Origin: Rhodospirillales bacterium
Lineage (GTDB): Bacteria > Pseudomonadota > Alphaproteobacteria > Micavibrionales > Micavibrionaceae
Assembly (NCBI GenBank): GCA_020638395.1
Contig: JACKIP010000002.1
Span: 62,001 to 126,000 of the forward strand
Direction of reading: 5' to 3'
DNA: 64,000 nt
The notes under the pieces are model-generated. The model worked only from the letters and a program-made list of their open reading frames with translations, searched no databases and was not told where the DNA came from. This document shows, piece after piece, positions 34,717 through 43,585 of this stretch (the stretch's first letter is position 1; each line of letters opens with the position of its first letter). The translations under genes were made by a program, and so were the position numbers.

Positions 34717-35340
34717 TTGGACACTCCCCGCAGCCTTTCGCAGTTACTAACGGATTTCAGTGCGGACCTGAAAGAAAACTATTCCGGCGCAACCACCATC
34801 AGCCTGTCGGAAATTATTGCCGCATTCCATGAGCGCGGGTTTGGCGTCATCCTGTTCATTTTTGCCCTGCCGATGGCGTTGCCTCTGCCGGTGCCTCCGG
34901 GAATTAACGTCCTGCTGGCGACACCGCTAATTCTGCTGACCGCGCAACAACTCATCGGACGGCGGGACATCTGGCTGCCGCAAAAGATGCGGCATAAGGG
35001 ATTGCCCGCCAAAGGCCTGATAAAAATGCTCGATAAATCAGTTCCCTGGATTGCTAAAATTGAAGTCCTGATCCGCCCAAGACTCGGATTTTTAACTCAG
35101 GGACTGTTTTCGCACCTGATCGGCCTGTGTGGATTGATTATGGCCCTGACGGTCTGCATTCCGCTGCCCCTGACCAACACGGTTCCATCCATGGGAATTG
35201 CCTGCATGGCGATTGGCGTGGTCATGCGTGACGGACTGGCGGTTCTGTCCGGAATCATCATTGGTTTGTGCTGGATTGCGCTCCTGCTGATCTTGGGAGA
35301 AACCGGGTTACGCCTGTTATTTGAAACGATTTTATCATGA
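34717..35340 (+). CDS. ExoD-family membrane protein
   Basis: A 207-residue membrane protein matching ExoD, first described for exopolysaccharide synthesis in rhizobia, with unknown molecular function. Signatures are FHERGFGVILFIFALPMALP with PVPPGIN, LLTAQQLIGRRDIWLP, and a hydrophobic second half with LPLTNTVPSMGIACMAIG. No ATG fits the frame near the start; TTG at 34717 is the first usable start and an in-frame stop lies just upstream. The stop overlaps the SURF1 start (ATGA), so the two are coupled. Confidence 0.85.
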   Translation: MDTPRSLSQLLTDFSADLKENYSGATTISLSEIIAAFHERGFGVILFIFALPMALPLPVPPGINVLLATPLILLTAQQLIGRRDIWLPQKMRHKGLPAKGLIKMLDKSVPWIAKIEVLIRPRLGFLTQGLFSHLIGLCGLIMALTVCIPLPLTNTVPSMGIACMAIGVVMRDGLAVLSGIIIGLCWIALLLILGETGLRLLFETILS

Positions 35341-36023
35341 AAAAAATTGTTGGATATGTTCTGTTTACCGCCGGATTTATTACCTTGCTCGCGCTGGGAA
35401 GCTGGCAGATCCAGCGGGCCGGGTGGAAAGCTGAATTGCTGCAGCAAATTGAGACGGAAACACGCAAAGATCCCGCAGCATACGCTCTGAGTGCGGCTGA
35501 CTTTGAAGAGATAGGAGCGGGGCGCACTTTTATCCGGCGGGGATATATTCAGGGTCATTATCTCTCTCCCAAAGTGCTGCTCTGGCCAAAATTCCGGGAA
35601 AATGCCTATGGATTTAACATGCTCAGTCCGTTTGAGACCGATTCCGGCGATCTTATCATGGTTCATCACGGCTGGGTGCTTGCCGATCCTGCGATGAAAA
35701 TTCCGCTTGACCGCATCCCGCTTCCAGACACATCCACCACGGTTCTGTTGCAGGGAACGGTGCGTCTGCCGTCACATAACCTGTTCACTCCGAACAATGA
35801 TCCGGCAAAAAATAGATGGTACCGCTTTGATTCAAAAGAAATTGCTGCCTATATTTCCGCACCGGAAATTCTGCCCTCCGTTCTGTACCTCGCCCCCTAT
35901 GAAGACATTCCGCTTCCTCATAACCGGCACCTTTCCTATGCCCTGTTCTGGTTTTCCCTTGCCGCGCTCTGGGTAATTATTCTGGGAGGCCGCCGGTTGA
36001 AATCGAAGTATCTTTTAAAATAG
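35337..36023 (+). CDS. SURF1-family cytochrome oxidase assembly factor
   Basis: Helps insert heme A into oxidase subunit I. The 228-residue protein has an N-terminal helix followed by LALGSWQIQRAGWKAELLQQ, the family's QxxRxxWK region. A periplasmic domain follows with GHYLSPKVLLWP and VHHGWVLAD, and a second membrane helix RHLSYALFWFSLAALWVII closes it. This HLSYALTWF-like end is diagnostic. It acts with ctaB and ctaE of this window although it lies 24 kb away. Confidence 0.92.
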   Translation: MKKIVGYVLFTAGFITLLALGSWQIQRAGWKAELLQQIETETRKDPAAYALSAADFEEIGAGRTFIRRGYIQGHYLSPKVLLWPKFRENAYGFNMLSPFETDSGDLIMVHHGWVLADPAMKIPLDRIPLPDTSTTVLLQGTVRLPSHNLFTPNNDPAKNRWYRFDSKEIAAYISAPEILPSVLYLAPYEDIPLPHNRHLSYALFWFSLAALWVIILGGRRLKSKYLLK

Positions 36024-36030
36024 CGAGCGC

Positions 36031-36513
36031 ATGATGATTTACACAGACCGCTACGGCATTCCTCACCAGGCAGGACCTCAAGATCTCCGGGTTTTCCGTG
36101 AGGGAGCATTCGGTCTGTTCGTCCACCGTAATAAAATTCTATTTAACATTGAAGCTCATGCTCCGGACTGCGCCGATGTGCCCGGAGGAGGAATCGACGA
36201 GGGGGAAAACGCTACAGCAACCGTTATGCGAGAACTTTGGGAAGAGACAGGGCTCAGATGCCCTCCCTCTTTGCTCCCGGTAAAAACCCGCCAGAAAATT
36301 GTACATTTCTATGCGGAAAATACCGGAGAGTATTGGGATTATACCCAGCATCATCTTCTGTTTCAGCACCCCTCTCTGGAAAAGATCTACTTTGACGGTC
36401 ATCGCCCCAATCCGGATGGATATTATTCTTTCTGGCATCCTCTGGATAATCTTGAGACCATTTGCCTGCATCATTTTCACAGCCAAGCCATAAAGATGAT
36501 ATCTTTTCTGTGA
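36031..36513 (+). CDS. Nudix hydrolase
   Basis: A 160-residue hydrolase of nucleoside-diphosphate-linked compounds. The Nudix box reads GGGIDEGENATATVMRELWE followed by ETGL, giving the full G-x5-E-x7-REU-x-EE-x-GU with its metal-binding glutamates. The protein is rich in aromatic residues and histidines at the C-terminus. Substrate unknown. It starts seven bases after the SURF1 gene, on the same strand. Confidence 0.9.
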   Translation: MMIYTDRYGIPHQAGPQDLRVFREGAFGLFVHRNKILFNIEAHAPDCADVPGGGIDEGENATATVMRELWEETGLRCPPSLLPVKTRQKIVHFYAENTGEYWDYTQHHLLFQHPSLEKIYFDGHRPNPDGYYSFWHPLDNLETICLHHFHSQAIKMISFL

Positions 36514-36527
36514 TTCAAACCTGTTTA

Positions 36528-36640
36528 ACCACGAAAGACACGAAGAGTCCGCAGATTTTGCCGGATTGCTTCGGTTCGCCGCTCTGTCGCATTTATAACT
36601 TTTTCCATGGCTCCCACGCACGCAGGCGTGAGAGCCATTT
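36528..36640. repeat. Family D and degenerate family C repeat pieces
   Basis: ACCACGAAAGACACGAAGAGTC (36529-36550, D type) is followed by a palindrome TTCCATGGCTCCCACGC-n-GCGTGAGAGCCATTT (36603-36640). The palindrome has the shape of a family C unit with changed stems. Both lie in the 177-bp gap before the HIT gene. Confidence 0.6.
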
Positions 36641-36690
36641 AATCGGGTTTTAGCGGACAAATATTGTTAAAGACAAGTATATGATGGATA

Positions 36691-37137
36691 ATGGCCTGTA
36701 TGAACGATTGCATCTTTTGTAAAATTATCAACCGGGACGTTCCATGTCACACGCTTTACGAAGATGACCGCGTGATCGCCATTCTCGATCATCGGCCTGT
36801 ACGTCCGGGGCATGCTCTCATTCTCCCTAGGCAGCATATAGAATACTTCTGCGATTTACCGGATGATCTGGCCGCACATATCGTTCTTACCGGCAATCGT
36901 CTTGCCAGAAAAATGATGGAAACACTTGACCCAAAGCCTTTATGCGCGGGGCATGTTGTTCATGGGTTCATTCCGCATGTTCACTATCATGTTATTCCGC
37001 AATATGACTGGAACGATATCGCCTCCGGTCAATATGCACGAGCGGAGAATGGAAAAGTTATCTTTGAGGCGGAAATGATCCCTGTCGCAAATGATGAAGA
37101 ACAACATAGATTGGCACAGAAACTCTGTTTGTTTTAG
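36691..37137 (+). CDS. HIT family protein
   Basis: A 148-residue nucleotide hydrolase or transferase of the histidine-triad superfamily. The N-terminal CIFCKIINRDVP and the triad HVHYHVIP (about residues 91-98) are clear; the nucleotide-binding FLD-like AILDHRPVRPGHALILP lies between. M1 and M4 are both possible starts and neither has a strong ribosome site. Confidence 0.9.
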   Translation: MACMNDCIFCKIINRDVPCHTLYEDDRVIAILDHRPVRPGHALILPRQHIEYFCDLPDDLAAHIVLTGNRLARKMMETLDPKPLCAGHVVHGFIPHVHYHVIPQYDWNDIASGQYARAENGKVIFEAEMIPVANDEEQHRLAQKLCLF

Positions 37138-37195
37138 GGAAGATATCAAGGTACAAAGCCATAATGGTTTTTTACATTTGCAAAGGTCCCCCATC

Positions 37196-38224
37196 ATGAC
37201 ATCACAACGCATTTCATATTTTGACATTGCAAAAGGGATCGGAATTCTATGGGTAGTGTTCTATCACAGCATGCTGTTTTTACAAAGCTATGACGAAGCG
37301 CTTGTTTGGGGGAGGTATGAAAAAGTCATTAATTTTGCATTTCCTTTTGCTATGCCCTTGTTCTTTGTAATTTCCGGATATCTATCTCAGAAAGCACTGG
37401 GCGGGGTATGGCGCGATTTCATAAATAAAAGAATTCTCCCATTGCTTTATCTGTTCGGCCTATGGTCTCTCATCCGCTGGATTTATTTTGCCTGTTTTCA
37501 GGATAATATTCTGAATGAAACCGAAGGCCAAACGCCGCTACAATTATTAACACTGTGGATTGCCCCAACCGGAACGCTTTGGTTCATTTGGTCTCTTGCT
37601 ATTTTCTTTCTGATATCCAGACTCCTGATAAATATTCCTGCTTTCATACCTTTATCAATTTCCCTGATCATCTCCATTCTGACCTACGCAGACATTATCA
37701 CGTTCGAGACGTTTGCTTACAGAACACTGGCACTTTACCTGCCTTTTGTTCTGATCGGGGCACATGCAAAGAAACAATATCTCGACGTGTTTGATAAAAC
37801 CTATGTCGCCGTAGGTTTAACCGCGCTTGCCTCCTATCTTTTACTTTACATTTTGCGAATGCACCTTGACGGTATTTTACTTGGCGTGGTGCAGTTTGCC
37901 CTCGCCGGAATTGGAATAATATGGACATTATCTCTTTCAAAAGGTCTGGAACACTGGTCTGTAGCGAGACGTATTTTGATTTATTTTGGAGAAAATACTT
38001 TGCCCATCTACGTGGCTCACACCCTTTTTGTCAGCGCTGTCTCAGCTGTGACTGTCTGGTTAGGAAGCCTGTCAGATTTTTCTTATCTGCCTCTTATTGC
38101 ATTGCCTGTGACAGGAAGCACGGCACTTATCATGGCGCTTCTGATTCAATATTTTAGTCGTCAAATACGGGCAGACTGGCTTTATAACAAACCTTCCTGG
38201 ATCAAACTCCCCACGGCCACTTGA
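37196..38224 (+). CDS. Acyltransferase family 3 membrane protein
   Basis: A 342-residue protein with about ten membrane helices. The start RISYFDIAKGIGILWVVFYH with its membrane histidine, and FPFAMPLFFVISGYL, are typical of acyltransferase_3 (OafA/NolL/fucose O-acetylase) proteins, which acetylate sugars of surface polysaccharides. I start at 37196, after AAAGG; the longer frame runs into the HIT gene. It is clearly more AT-rich than its neighbours, as often for surface-modification genes acquired by transfer. Confidence 0.88.
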   Translation: MTSQRISYFDIAKGIGILWVVFYHSMLFLQSYDEALVWGRYEKVINFAFPFAMPLFFVISGYLSQKALGGVWRDFINKRILPLLYLFGLWSLIRWIYFACFQDNILNETEGQTPLQLLTLWIAPTGTLWFIWSLAIFFLISRLLINIPAFIPLSISLIISILTYADIITFETFAYRTLALYLPFVLIGAHAKKQYLDVFDKTYVAVGLTALASYLLLYILRMHLDGILLGVVQFALAGIGIIWTLSLSKGLEHWSVARRILIYFGENTLPIYVAHTLFVSAVSAVTVWLGSLSDFSYLPLIALPVTGSTALIMALLIQYFSRQIRADWLYNKPSWIKLPTAT

Positions 38225-38275
38225 TGAACTCATAATTTATGTGCATTTCCGGCGGTTCCCGGGTAAAACTGTCTG

Positions 38276-41098
38276 ATGAGTGTTCGCAAGCGCAATTTTT
38301 ATTTGCCGGAGAATCTGGACCGGATTATGACGGCCTGTCTGGGGCCGACCAATACCGGCAAAACGACTCATGCGCTGGAACGGATGCTGTCCTATGACAC
38401 CGGCATGATCGGCTTTCCCCTGCGGCTGCTGGCGCGGGAGAACTACGACCGGGTGGTGGCCCAGAAAGGTGTGTCTGCGGTGGCTCTGGTGACAGGCGAG
38501 GAAAAAATCATCCCGGCACAGGCCCGCTATTTTCTGTGCACGGTCGAAGCCATGCCGGTCGAGCGGGAATTTGACTTTCTGGCGATTGATGAAATCCAGC
38601 TCTGTGCCGATCCGGAGCGCGGGCATGTCTTTACCGACCGCCTGCTGCGCGCCCGCGGCACATCGGAAACCATGTTTTTAGGAGCCGATACCATGCGCAC
38701 CATTATCAAAGAGCTGGTCCCGGAGACCCGGTTTGAAAGCCGCCCGCGACTGTCTCTTTTGGAATGGAGCGGCTTTAAGAAACTCTCCCGCCTGCCGAAA
38801 CGTACGGCGGTTGTGGCTTTTTCGATTGACGACGTTTACCGCACGGCCGAGTTGATCCGGCGGCATCGCGGCGGGACGGCTCTGGTTCTTGGCGCCCTCA
38901 GCCCGCGGGCGCGCAATGCACAGGTCGAGCTGTATCAGTCCGGAGATGTTGATTTTATGGTCGCGACCGATGCGATTGGCATGGGGCTGAACATGGATAT
39001 CCACCATATCGCCCTTGCCGCCACGCGCAAGTTCGACGGGCTGCGCCCCCGCCGCCTGACCGCTGCCGAGCTGGCACAGATTGCCGGACGGGCCGGGCGG
39101 GCAAAACGCGACGGGACCTTTGGCGTGACCGGACCTGTACAGGATTTGGAGCCGGAGATTGTCGAGATGATTAAACATCACGTCTTTCCGCCGCTGGAAC
39201 AGATCATCTGGCGCAATCATGATCTGGATTTCTCCTCTGCCAAAGCGTTGCTGGCCTCGCTGGAGGTCAAATCCGGTCATCCGATGCTGGTCCGTGGCCG
39301 GACGTCTGACGATCACGCCACACTCTCCGGCCTGATGGAGCGGCCCGACATTTGCGCCCGTGCCACCACTCCCGATACCGTGCGGCTCTTGTGGGAAACC
39401 TGCCAGATCCCGGATTTCCGCAAAACCCTCTCCGACACCCATCAGGCGCTCGTCGCCGAGATTTTTCTTGCGCTGCTGGCGGGGCCTCTGTTGCCGGAGT
39501 GGGTTCGCGGCCGGGTGTCGCGTCTGGACGATATCAGCGGCAGCGTTGATGTGCTGATGACCCGGATTGCGCATATCCGCACCTGGACCTTTATCACGCA
39601 CCGGACCGGGTGGGTGAGGGAGGCTGAGACCCTGCAACGCCTGACTCTCCAGATTGAAGATCGCCTGTCTGACGCGCTGCATGATGCCCTGACCCGGCGG
39701 TTCGTTGATCGGCAAACCTCTGTCCTGCTGAAAGCCATCGAGGAAAAAGGCTCGCTGCTGGCGGGGGTCCGCGCCAATGGCGATGTGATCGTCGAAGGGC
39801 AAAAAATCGGTGTTTTGACCGGTTTTCACTTTATTCCGGATGACAGAACAGGCGGAAATGAGTATAAATCCATTATGGCTGCCGCACGGCAAGCCCTGAA
39901 ACAGGAATTAAAACGACGTATGACTGATTTATTGAACGCTGCCCCTTCGCAATTCCGCCTGCAGGAAAACGGCGATATCTGCTATCAACCTCTGGCGAGC
40001 AACCCGTTGCCCGGCGCAAGAATTGCCCGCATGAAAAAAGGCGAGACCCCTTACCTGCCGGATGTTGTGTTGGAGGACAGCGCATTATTGCAGGACGTCG
40101 ATAAACATGCCGCTGCCCAGAAAATCAAAGAGGCTTTGAAAGCGTATATTTCAACCATTTTAGGCCCTCTGATTGTTCTGAATGCCCAGATGGAAGAGGT
40201 TCCGGCGCAGGCCCGCGGGATTTTACACCAGCTCTTTGAAGATTTTGGCATTTTGCCTCGGACCCGGCTGGAGGATCTGATCGCCGATCTGGACACAGAT
40301 GGACGGCGCATTCTGCGCGCCCGTGGCGTCCGCCTTGGTCCGGTTCTGGTCTTTATGCCGGCCTTGGGAAAACCGGCCGCGGTGAAACTTAAAGCCCTGC
40401 TGTTTAATCTCTGGAATGAGCGCCCCCTTCCGGCAGAGGTTCCCCGCGATGGTAGCGTATCGCAGGTGGTTGACCCGCAGCATATTCACCGCCGCTACTA
40501 TCAGACCATCGGCTATCCGGTCTATGGCAAGCGGGCCATCCGCGCCGATATGCTCGACCGGCTGGTGTGCGAGATTTACGACAGCGCCAAAGATGGAAAA
40601 TTCCAGGCGCAGCATAAAATGGCGGAATGGCTGGGATGCCCCATTGCCGAACTCTATGAGATTTTAACGGATCTGGGGCATAAGCAAGTGAGTGATACGC
40701 CCGTCGCAGAGCCGGAAACGGATGTTGTAGCGGCGATTCCTTCAGAACCTGTGCCGCAGACGGCAGACGTCCCTGCAGAACAGCCTGTGACGGAGATAGA
40801 GGCAGAAGCGAAGGCGGAAACAGAGGCAGCGACCGGGGCAAGTGTAGAGGCGGAGATAGAAACCCCTCCGGAAGCCTCCTCTCAAAAGAAACCTGACCTT
40901 GCAACATTCCTTTTGAAACGTGGCAAAGCGGCGCAGCAATCACGCCCGAAACCGGCGCAAAAACCGGCTCGCCCCAAAAGCTTTAAGTCGGATAAAGGGG
41001 ACAGAAAACCGCAGCAAAAAATGATTGTCGCTGCAGCAAAAAAATCAGAGGATGATTCTCCGTTCGCTATTCTCAAACAACTCAAGGGAGAGAAGTAG
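38276..41098 (+). CDS. SUV3-like superfamily 2 RNA helicase
   Basis: A 940-residue ATP-dependent helicase related to mitochondrial SUV3, which works in RNA decay. Motif I GPTNTGKT, Ia PLRLLARENYDR, II DEIQ, and V/VI (TDAIGMGLNMDI, QIAGRAGRAKRDG) are clear. A long central part (about residues 300-800) follows, containing the ILDKA-like and C-terminal SUV3 domains, as usual in alphaproteobacteria. The last 130 residues are low-complexity: first acidic and alanine/glutamate-rich, then lysine/proline-rich. They are probably a flexible RNA-binding tail. Confidence 0.9.
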   Translation: MSVRKRNFYLPENLDRIMTACLGPTNTGKTTHALERMLSYDTGMIGFPLRLLARENYDRVVAQKGVSAVALVTGEEKIIPAQARYFLCTVEAMPVEREFDFLAIDEIQLCADPERGHVFTDRLLRARGTSETMFLGADTMRTIIKELVPETRFESRPRLSLLEWSGFKKLSRLPKRTAVVAFSIDDVYRTAELIRRHRGGTALVLGALSPRARNAQVELYQSGDVDFMVATDAIGMGLNMDIHHIALAATRKFDGLRPRRLTAAELAQIAGRAGRAKRDGTFGVTGPVQDLEPEIVEMIKHHVFPPLEQIIWRNHDLDFSSAKALLASLEVKSGHPMLVRGRTSDDHATLSGLMERPDICARATTPDTVRLLWETCQIPDFRKTLSDTHQALVAEIFLALLAGPLLPEWVRGRVSRLDDISGSVDVLMTRIAHIRTWTFITHRTGWVREAETLQRLTLQIEDRLSDALHDALTRRFVDRQTSVLLKAIEEKGSLLAGVRANGDVIVEGQKIGVLTGFHFIPDDRTGGNEYKSIMAAARQALKQELKRRMTDLLNAAPSQFRLQENGDICYQPLASNPLPGARIARMKKGETPYLPDVVLEDSALLQDVDKHAAAQKIKEALKAYISTILGPLIVLNAQMEEVPAQARGILHQLFEDFGILPRTRLEDLIADLDTDGRRILRARGVRLGPVLVFMPALGKPAAVKLKALLFNLWNERPLPAEVPRDGSVSQVVDPQHIHRRYYQTIGYPVYGKRAIRADMLDRLVCEIYDSAKDGKFQAQHKMAEWLGCPIAELYEILTDLGHKQVSDTPVAEPETDVVAAIPSEPVPQTADVPAEQPVTEIEAEAKAETEAATGASVEAEIETPPEASSQKKPDLATFLLKRGKAAQQSRPKPAQKPARPKSFKSDKGDRKPQQKMIVAAAKKSEDDSPFAILKQLKGEK

Positions 41099-41121
41099 GA
41101 TGCCTTCGGGACAACTGGCAC

Positions 41122-41276
41122 ATATAGAAACCTCTGCAAAAGCCCAGAATCGTCATCCTGAGCCGCAGGCGAAGGATCTTAACTCATTGAAACAAAAGAT
41201 TCTTCGCTGCGCTCCCTGCGGCTCTGCGGTGAAAAATCAATATGGATCACACGCACAAAACCGTGTAATGACGAGA
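41122..41276 (+). repeat. Partial family B element plus family C palindrome
   Basis: ATATAGAAACCTCTGCAAAAG (41122-41142) is the left terminal repeat of the MITE-like element seen whole at 55.2 kb, followed by its core CGTCATCCTGAGCCGCAGGC and AAGATTCTTCGCTGCGC. The right end is missing and is replaced by ATGGATCACACGC-n-CCGTGTAATGACGAG (41241-41276), a family C unit. It occupies the 190-bp gap upstream of the Rap1a-like gene. Confidence 0.75.
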
Positions 41277-41288
41277 ATTTCACACTTT

Positions 41289-41687
41289 ATGAAGGTCTTT
41301 AAAACTTTCCAGATGCAGATGATATGTCTGGGGTTTTTGCTCTGCGCGCTACCAACACCCGCACCGGCCGCAGAATTTTCCGGGAAATATCTTCTGCAAA
41401 TCTGCTCCAGCGATAAAACCGGTGGAGAGATTGTTCCCGGCGGGCACACAGCCTGTCAGGCCTATATTGCCGGAATTATTGATTATCACAATCTGATTAA
41501 ATCTCTGAAAACCGCACCCGGCCTTGATTTTTGCATTCCTGCAGGCACAACTCTGCCCGTGATTCAGGAAGGGGTCGTTCTCTATTTGCTGAAAAACGGT
41601 CAGCATGATAACTTTATTGCATCGCCCGCCGTGGCGATTGCCCTGCACCAGATGTTCCCATGCAAGAAAAGAACAAAGAAGAAATAG
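41289..41687 (+). CDS. Rap1a/Tai-family exported protein
   Basis: A 132-residue secreted protein: signal peptide (MICLGFLLCALPTPAPAA region) and a short helical domain with C-x-AYIAGIIDY, FCIPAGTTLPVIQEGVVLYL and a C-terminal HQMFPC. This matches the Rap1a/Tai fold, named after periplasmic immunity proteins against type VI amidases, though most family members have no known effector. No effector gene is adjacent. A repeat-derived ATG at 41268 also lies in frame; I prefer 41289, which begins the signal sequence. It overlaps the next gene by 28 bases. Confidence 0.75.
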   Translation: MKVFKTFQMQMICLGFLLCALPTPAPAAEFSGKYLLQICSSDKTGGEIVPGGHTACQAYIAGIIDYHNLIKSLKTAPGLDFCIPAGTTLPVIQEGVVLYLLKNGQHDNFIASPAVAIALHQMFPCKKRTKKK

Positions 41688-42232
41688 AGACATTCCCCCC
41701 GGAAATGACCCTTCCCAATGAAGATAAGTGGGAGGATTACTCTAATCTCAGGCGTCATCCGAAAGATACCGACGCGATCAGGAAAATATGGCTGATTTTT
41801 TCCCGCCGTCTTTTTCCCGTTCTCAGTTTCACCTATATCGCGTCGGTGATTGGTATTTCTTTGTCCCGCGAGCATATCCTGCTCGATAAATCCGCCTATC
41901 TGATGGGATTTGCGATTATGGGGTGGGTTGCGATCGCGCCCACGATATGGATTTTGGTCCGGGTGATTGATGACGTGCGCAAATATGCCAAAAGCTGGTA
42001 TTTATGGACCGCCGGAACGCAGGCCGTATGTGGACTGGTGTTTTATTTTTTATTCCCGGAGACGTCCGGGGATCGCTGGCTGTGGGGCCTGACCTCGTTC
42101 TTTGTGGCGTCGATTCCCATTCATATCGTGATTTATTTTTTCTTTATGCAGCGCGCTCTGGCGGCTTCTTATGCCTGGCCTCTGACCCTTGCCGGAGTCG
42201 CTTTTATGCTGTTCGGGCTTTTCATCGTCTAG
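41660..42232 (+). CDS. Membrane protein of unknown function
   Basis: A 190-residue protein with an acidic, soluble first 45 residues followed by about five membrane helices (from LFPVLSFTYIASVIGI to LAGVAFMLFGLFIV). No family recognised. It overlaps the end of the Rap1a-like gene, so the two are made together and might act together at the envelope. Confidence 0.7.
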   Translation: MQEKNKEEIETFPPEMTLPNEDKWEDYSNLRRHPKDTDAIRKIWLIFSRRLFPVLSFTYIASVIGISLSREHILLDKSAYLMGFAIMGWVAIAPTIWILVRVIDDVRKYAKSWYLWTAGTQAVCGLVFYFLFPETSGDRWLWGLTSFFVASIPIHIVIYFFFMQRALAASYAWPLTLAGVAFMLFGLFIV

Positions 42233-42303
42233 GAAATTGCGTATCAATGTTTTGATTAAAAATCTTCGACCGAGTCCGTCCACTTTGGAAAAGGAACCCC
42301 CTG

Positions 42304-42978
42304 ATGTCCCTGCCGATACTGCCAGATTTTCCAGACCCCGCCGCGTATGACATCTCCGATTTCGGAGTATGGCCGCATATTCTGGGGAAACTGGAGCACC
42401 GCATTGCCCGCTATGCCGGAGCATTCGGCGTGGTAATGGCGGCGCACCATATGCGCGTGGCAGCAGATGGACTGGGATTTCTGATGTATCTTGGATACCC
42501 GATTCAGGCCTGTCTGAACCTGAAAGCCGCGCTGCAAATTCATGATATCGGCAAAACGCATGATCTGTACGACCCGCAGATCTGGAGCTTGCCCGGCCGC
42601 CCGACAGAAGACCAGCGCTGCGAGAAACGCCTGCATACCCGCCGGGGGCTGGATGTTCTGGAGGCACTACTCACAGAACATTATCCGGATGCCCTGACAC
42701 ATCCGCACATTGATCTGTGCCGCAATGTGATTTTATACCACCATGAGCGCCTGAATGGGTCTCTCTATGAAAACCGGACTGACCTGCCGGAATGGATGCA
42801 GGTTGTGAGCATTATTGATACCTATGACGGCGACCGCATCCACCGACCGCACCAGGGCGAGCGCCGCAGCCCTCAGGAGACCATCCGGCGCATGATGGCG
42901 GAAAAAGGCGATGATGAGAAATATGACGGGGCCTTTTCGCCGGAGCTTCTGGAAAAATTCGCCGCCTATAAGCTGTAG
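42304..42978 (+). CDS. HD-GYP-like phosphohydrolase domain protein
   Basis: A 224-residue metal-dependent phosphohydrolase. The order of motifs follows the HD-GYP type: HHMRVA (about residue 48), HDIGKT (about 79), YHHERLNGSLY (about 145) and IIDTYDGDRIHRPHQ (about 163). The GYP triad itself is replaced by GSLY, so cyclic-di-GMP hydrolysis is uncertain. There is no sensor domain. The ribosome site GGAAAAGGAAC is at fair distance. Confidence 0.82.
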   Translation: MSLPILPDFPDPAAYDISDFGVWPHILGKLEHRIARYAGAFGVVMAAHHMRVAADGLGFLMYLGYPIQACLNLKAALQIHDIGKTHDLYDPQIWSLPGRPTEDQRCEKRLHTRRGLDVLEALLTEHYPDALTHPHIDLCRNVILYHHERLNGSLYENRTDLPEWMQVVSIIDTYDGDRIHRPHQGERRSPQETIRRMMAEKGDDEKYDGAFSPELLEKFAAYKL

Positions 42979-42991
42979 ACGCCTTCGACAT

Positions 42992-43118
42992 CGTCATTGC
43001 CTGAATTGTCGCAGACAATTCTAAGGCAATACATTGATATTTATTGATATTTGTGGATTCTCCCCGGATTTTCTCTGAAAATCCGGGGAATGACGGACGT
43101 CCTATTTTTAATGCGAAG
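42992..43118 (-). repeat. Dispersed palindromic element, family A (copy A3)
   Basis: CGTCATTGCCT-GAATTGTC-GCA-GACAATTC-n-GGCAAT is one hairpin. CCCCGGATTTTC-n-GAAAATCCGGGG-AATGACG is the second. They are joined by a short AT-rich spacer with TACATTGAT and TTGTGGATT. It ends in TTTTAATGCGAAG as in other copies. It lies between the convergent HD and hup genes. Confidence 0.88.
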
Positions 43119-43126
43119 AACCATAA

Positions 43127-43161
43127 AAAAACGATCCCGGATACCTCACAGGATCGTTTTT
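43127..43161 (-). terminator. Rho-independent terminator after hup
   Basis: Stem AAAAACGATCC/GGATCGTTTTT with a 13-base loop. Read on the minus strand it ends in a U-run 24 bases after the hup stop. Confidence 0.88.
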
Positions 43162-43184
43162 AAGTCTCTAAAGAAGAAAAGATC

Positions 43185-43469
43185 TTATTTTTTCTTGCCG
43201 TTAACAGCTTCTTTCAGCTCTTTGCCCGGTTTGAATTTTGGCTGTTTGGAGGCCGCAATTTTGATTTTCTCACCGGTACGTGGGTTACGGCCTTCGGTCG
43301 CAGCGCGCTCAGCAACAGAAAAAGTTCCGAAACCGATCAGACGAACGTCATCTCCTTTTTTCAGGCTGTTGCGGATTGCTTCCAGAGTGGCATCCAGAGC
43401 TACACCGGCTTTTTGTTTGGAAATGTCGGCTTCTTGCGCGATCTGAGCAATAAGGTCTTGTTTGTTCAT
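43185..43469 (-). CDS. hup: HU family DNA-binding protein
   Basis: A 94-residue nucleoid protein. NKQDLIAQIAQ and the core GFGTFSVAERAATEGRNPRTGE with the DNA-intercalating Pro in the NPRTG arm are typical of HU. ATG at 43469 is preceded by GGGGACTAAC and gives the classic MNKQDLI start; an upstream in-frame ATG at 43481 adds MGTN. It is just downstream of lon on the same strand, an order common in proteobacteria. Confidence 0.97.
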   Translation of the reverse strand: MNKQDLIAQIAQEADISKQKAGVALDATLEAIRNSLKKGDDVRLIGFGTFSVAERAATEGRNPRTGEKIKIAASKQPKFKPGKELKEAVNGKKK

Positions 43470-43585
43470 GTTAGTCCCCATATTAAAAGGTTAAGTTGAA
43501 TATAAGGCCGTCTCGTAAAAATCGCTGGAAGCCAGAGATACTCTACGATACGACCCTATATTTATACTGCGTTTTTTGAGGGTGC

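Noticed and set aside
41025..41288. Upstream extension of the Rap1a-like gene
   Set aside because: It is translation of the helicase gene end and of family B and C repeats; the signal peptide begins at 41289.
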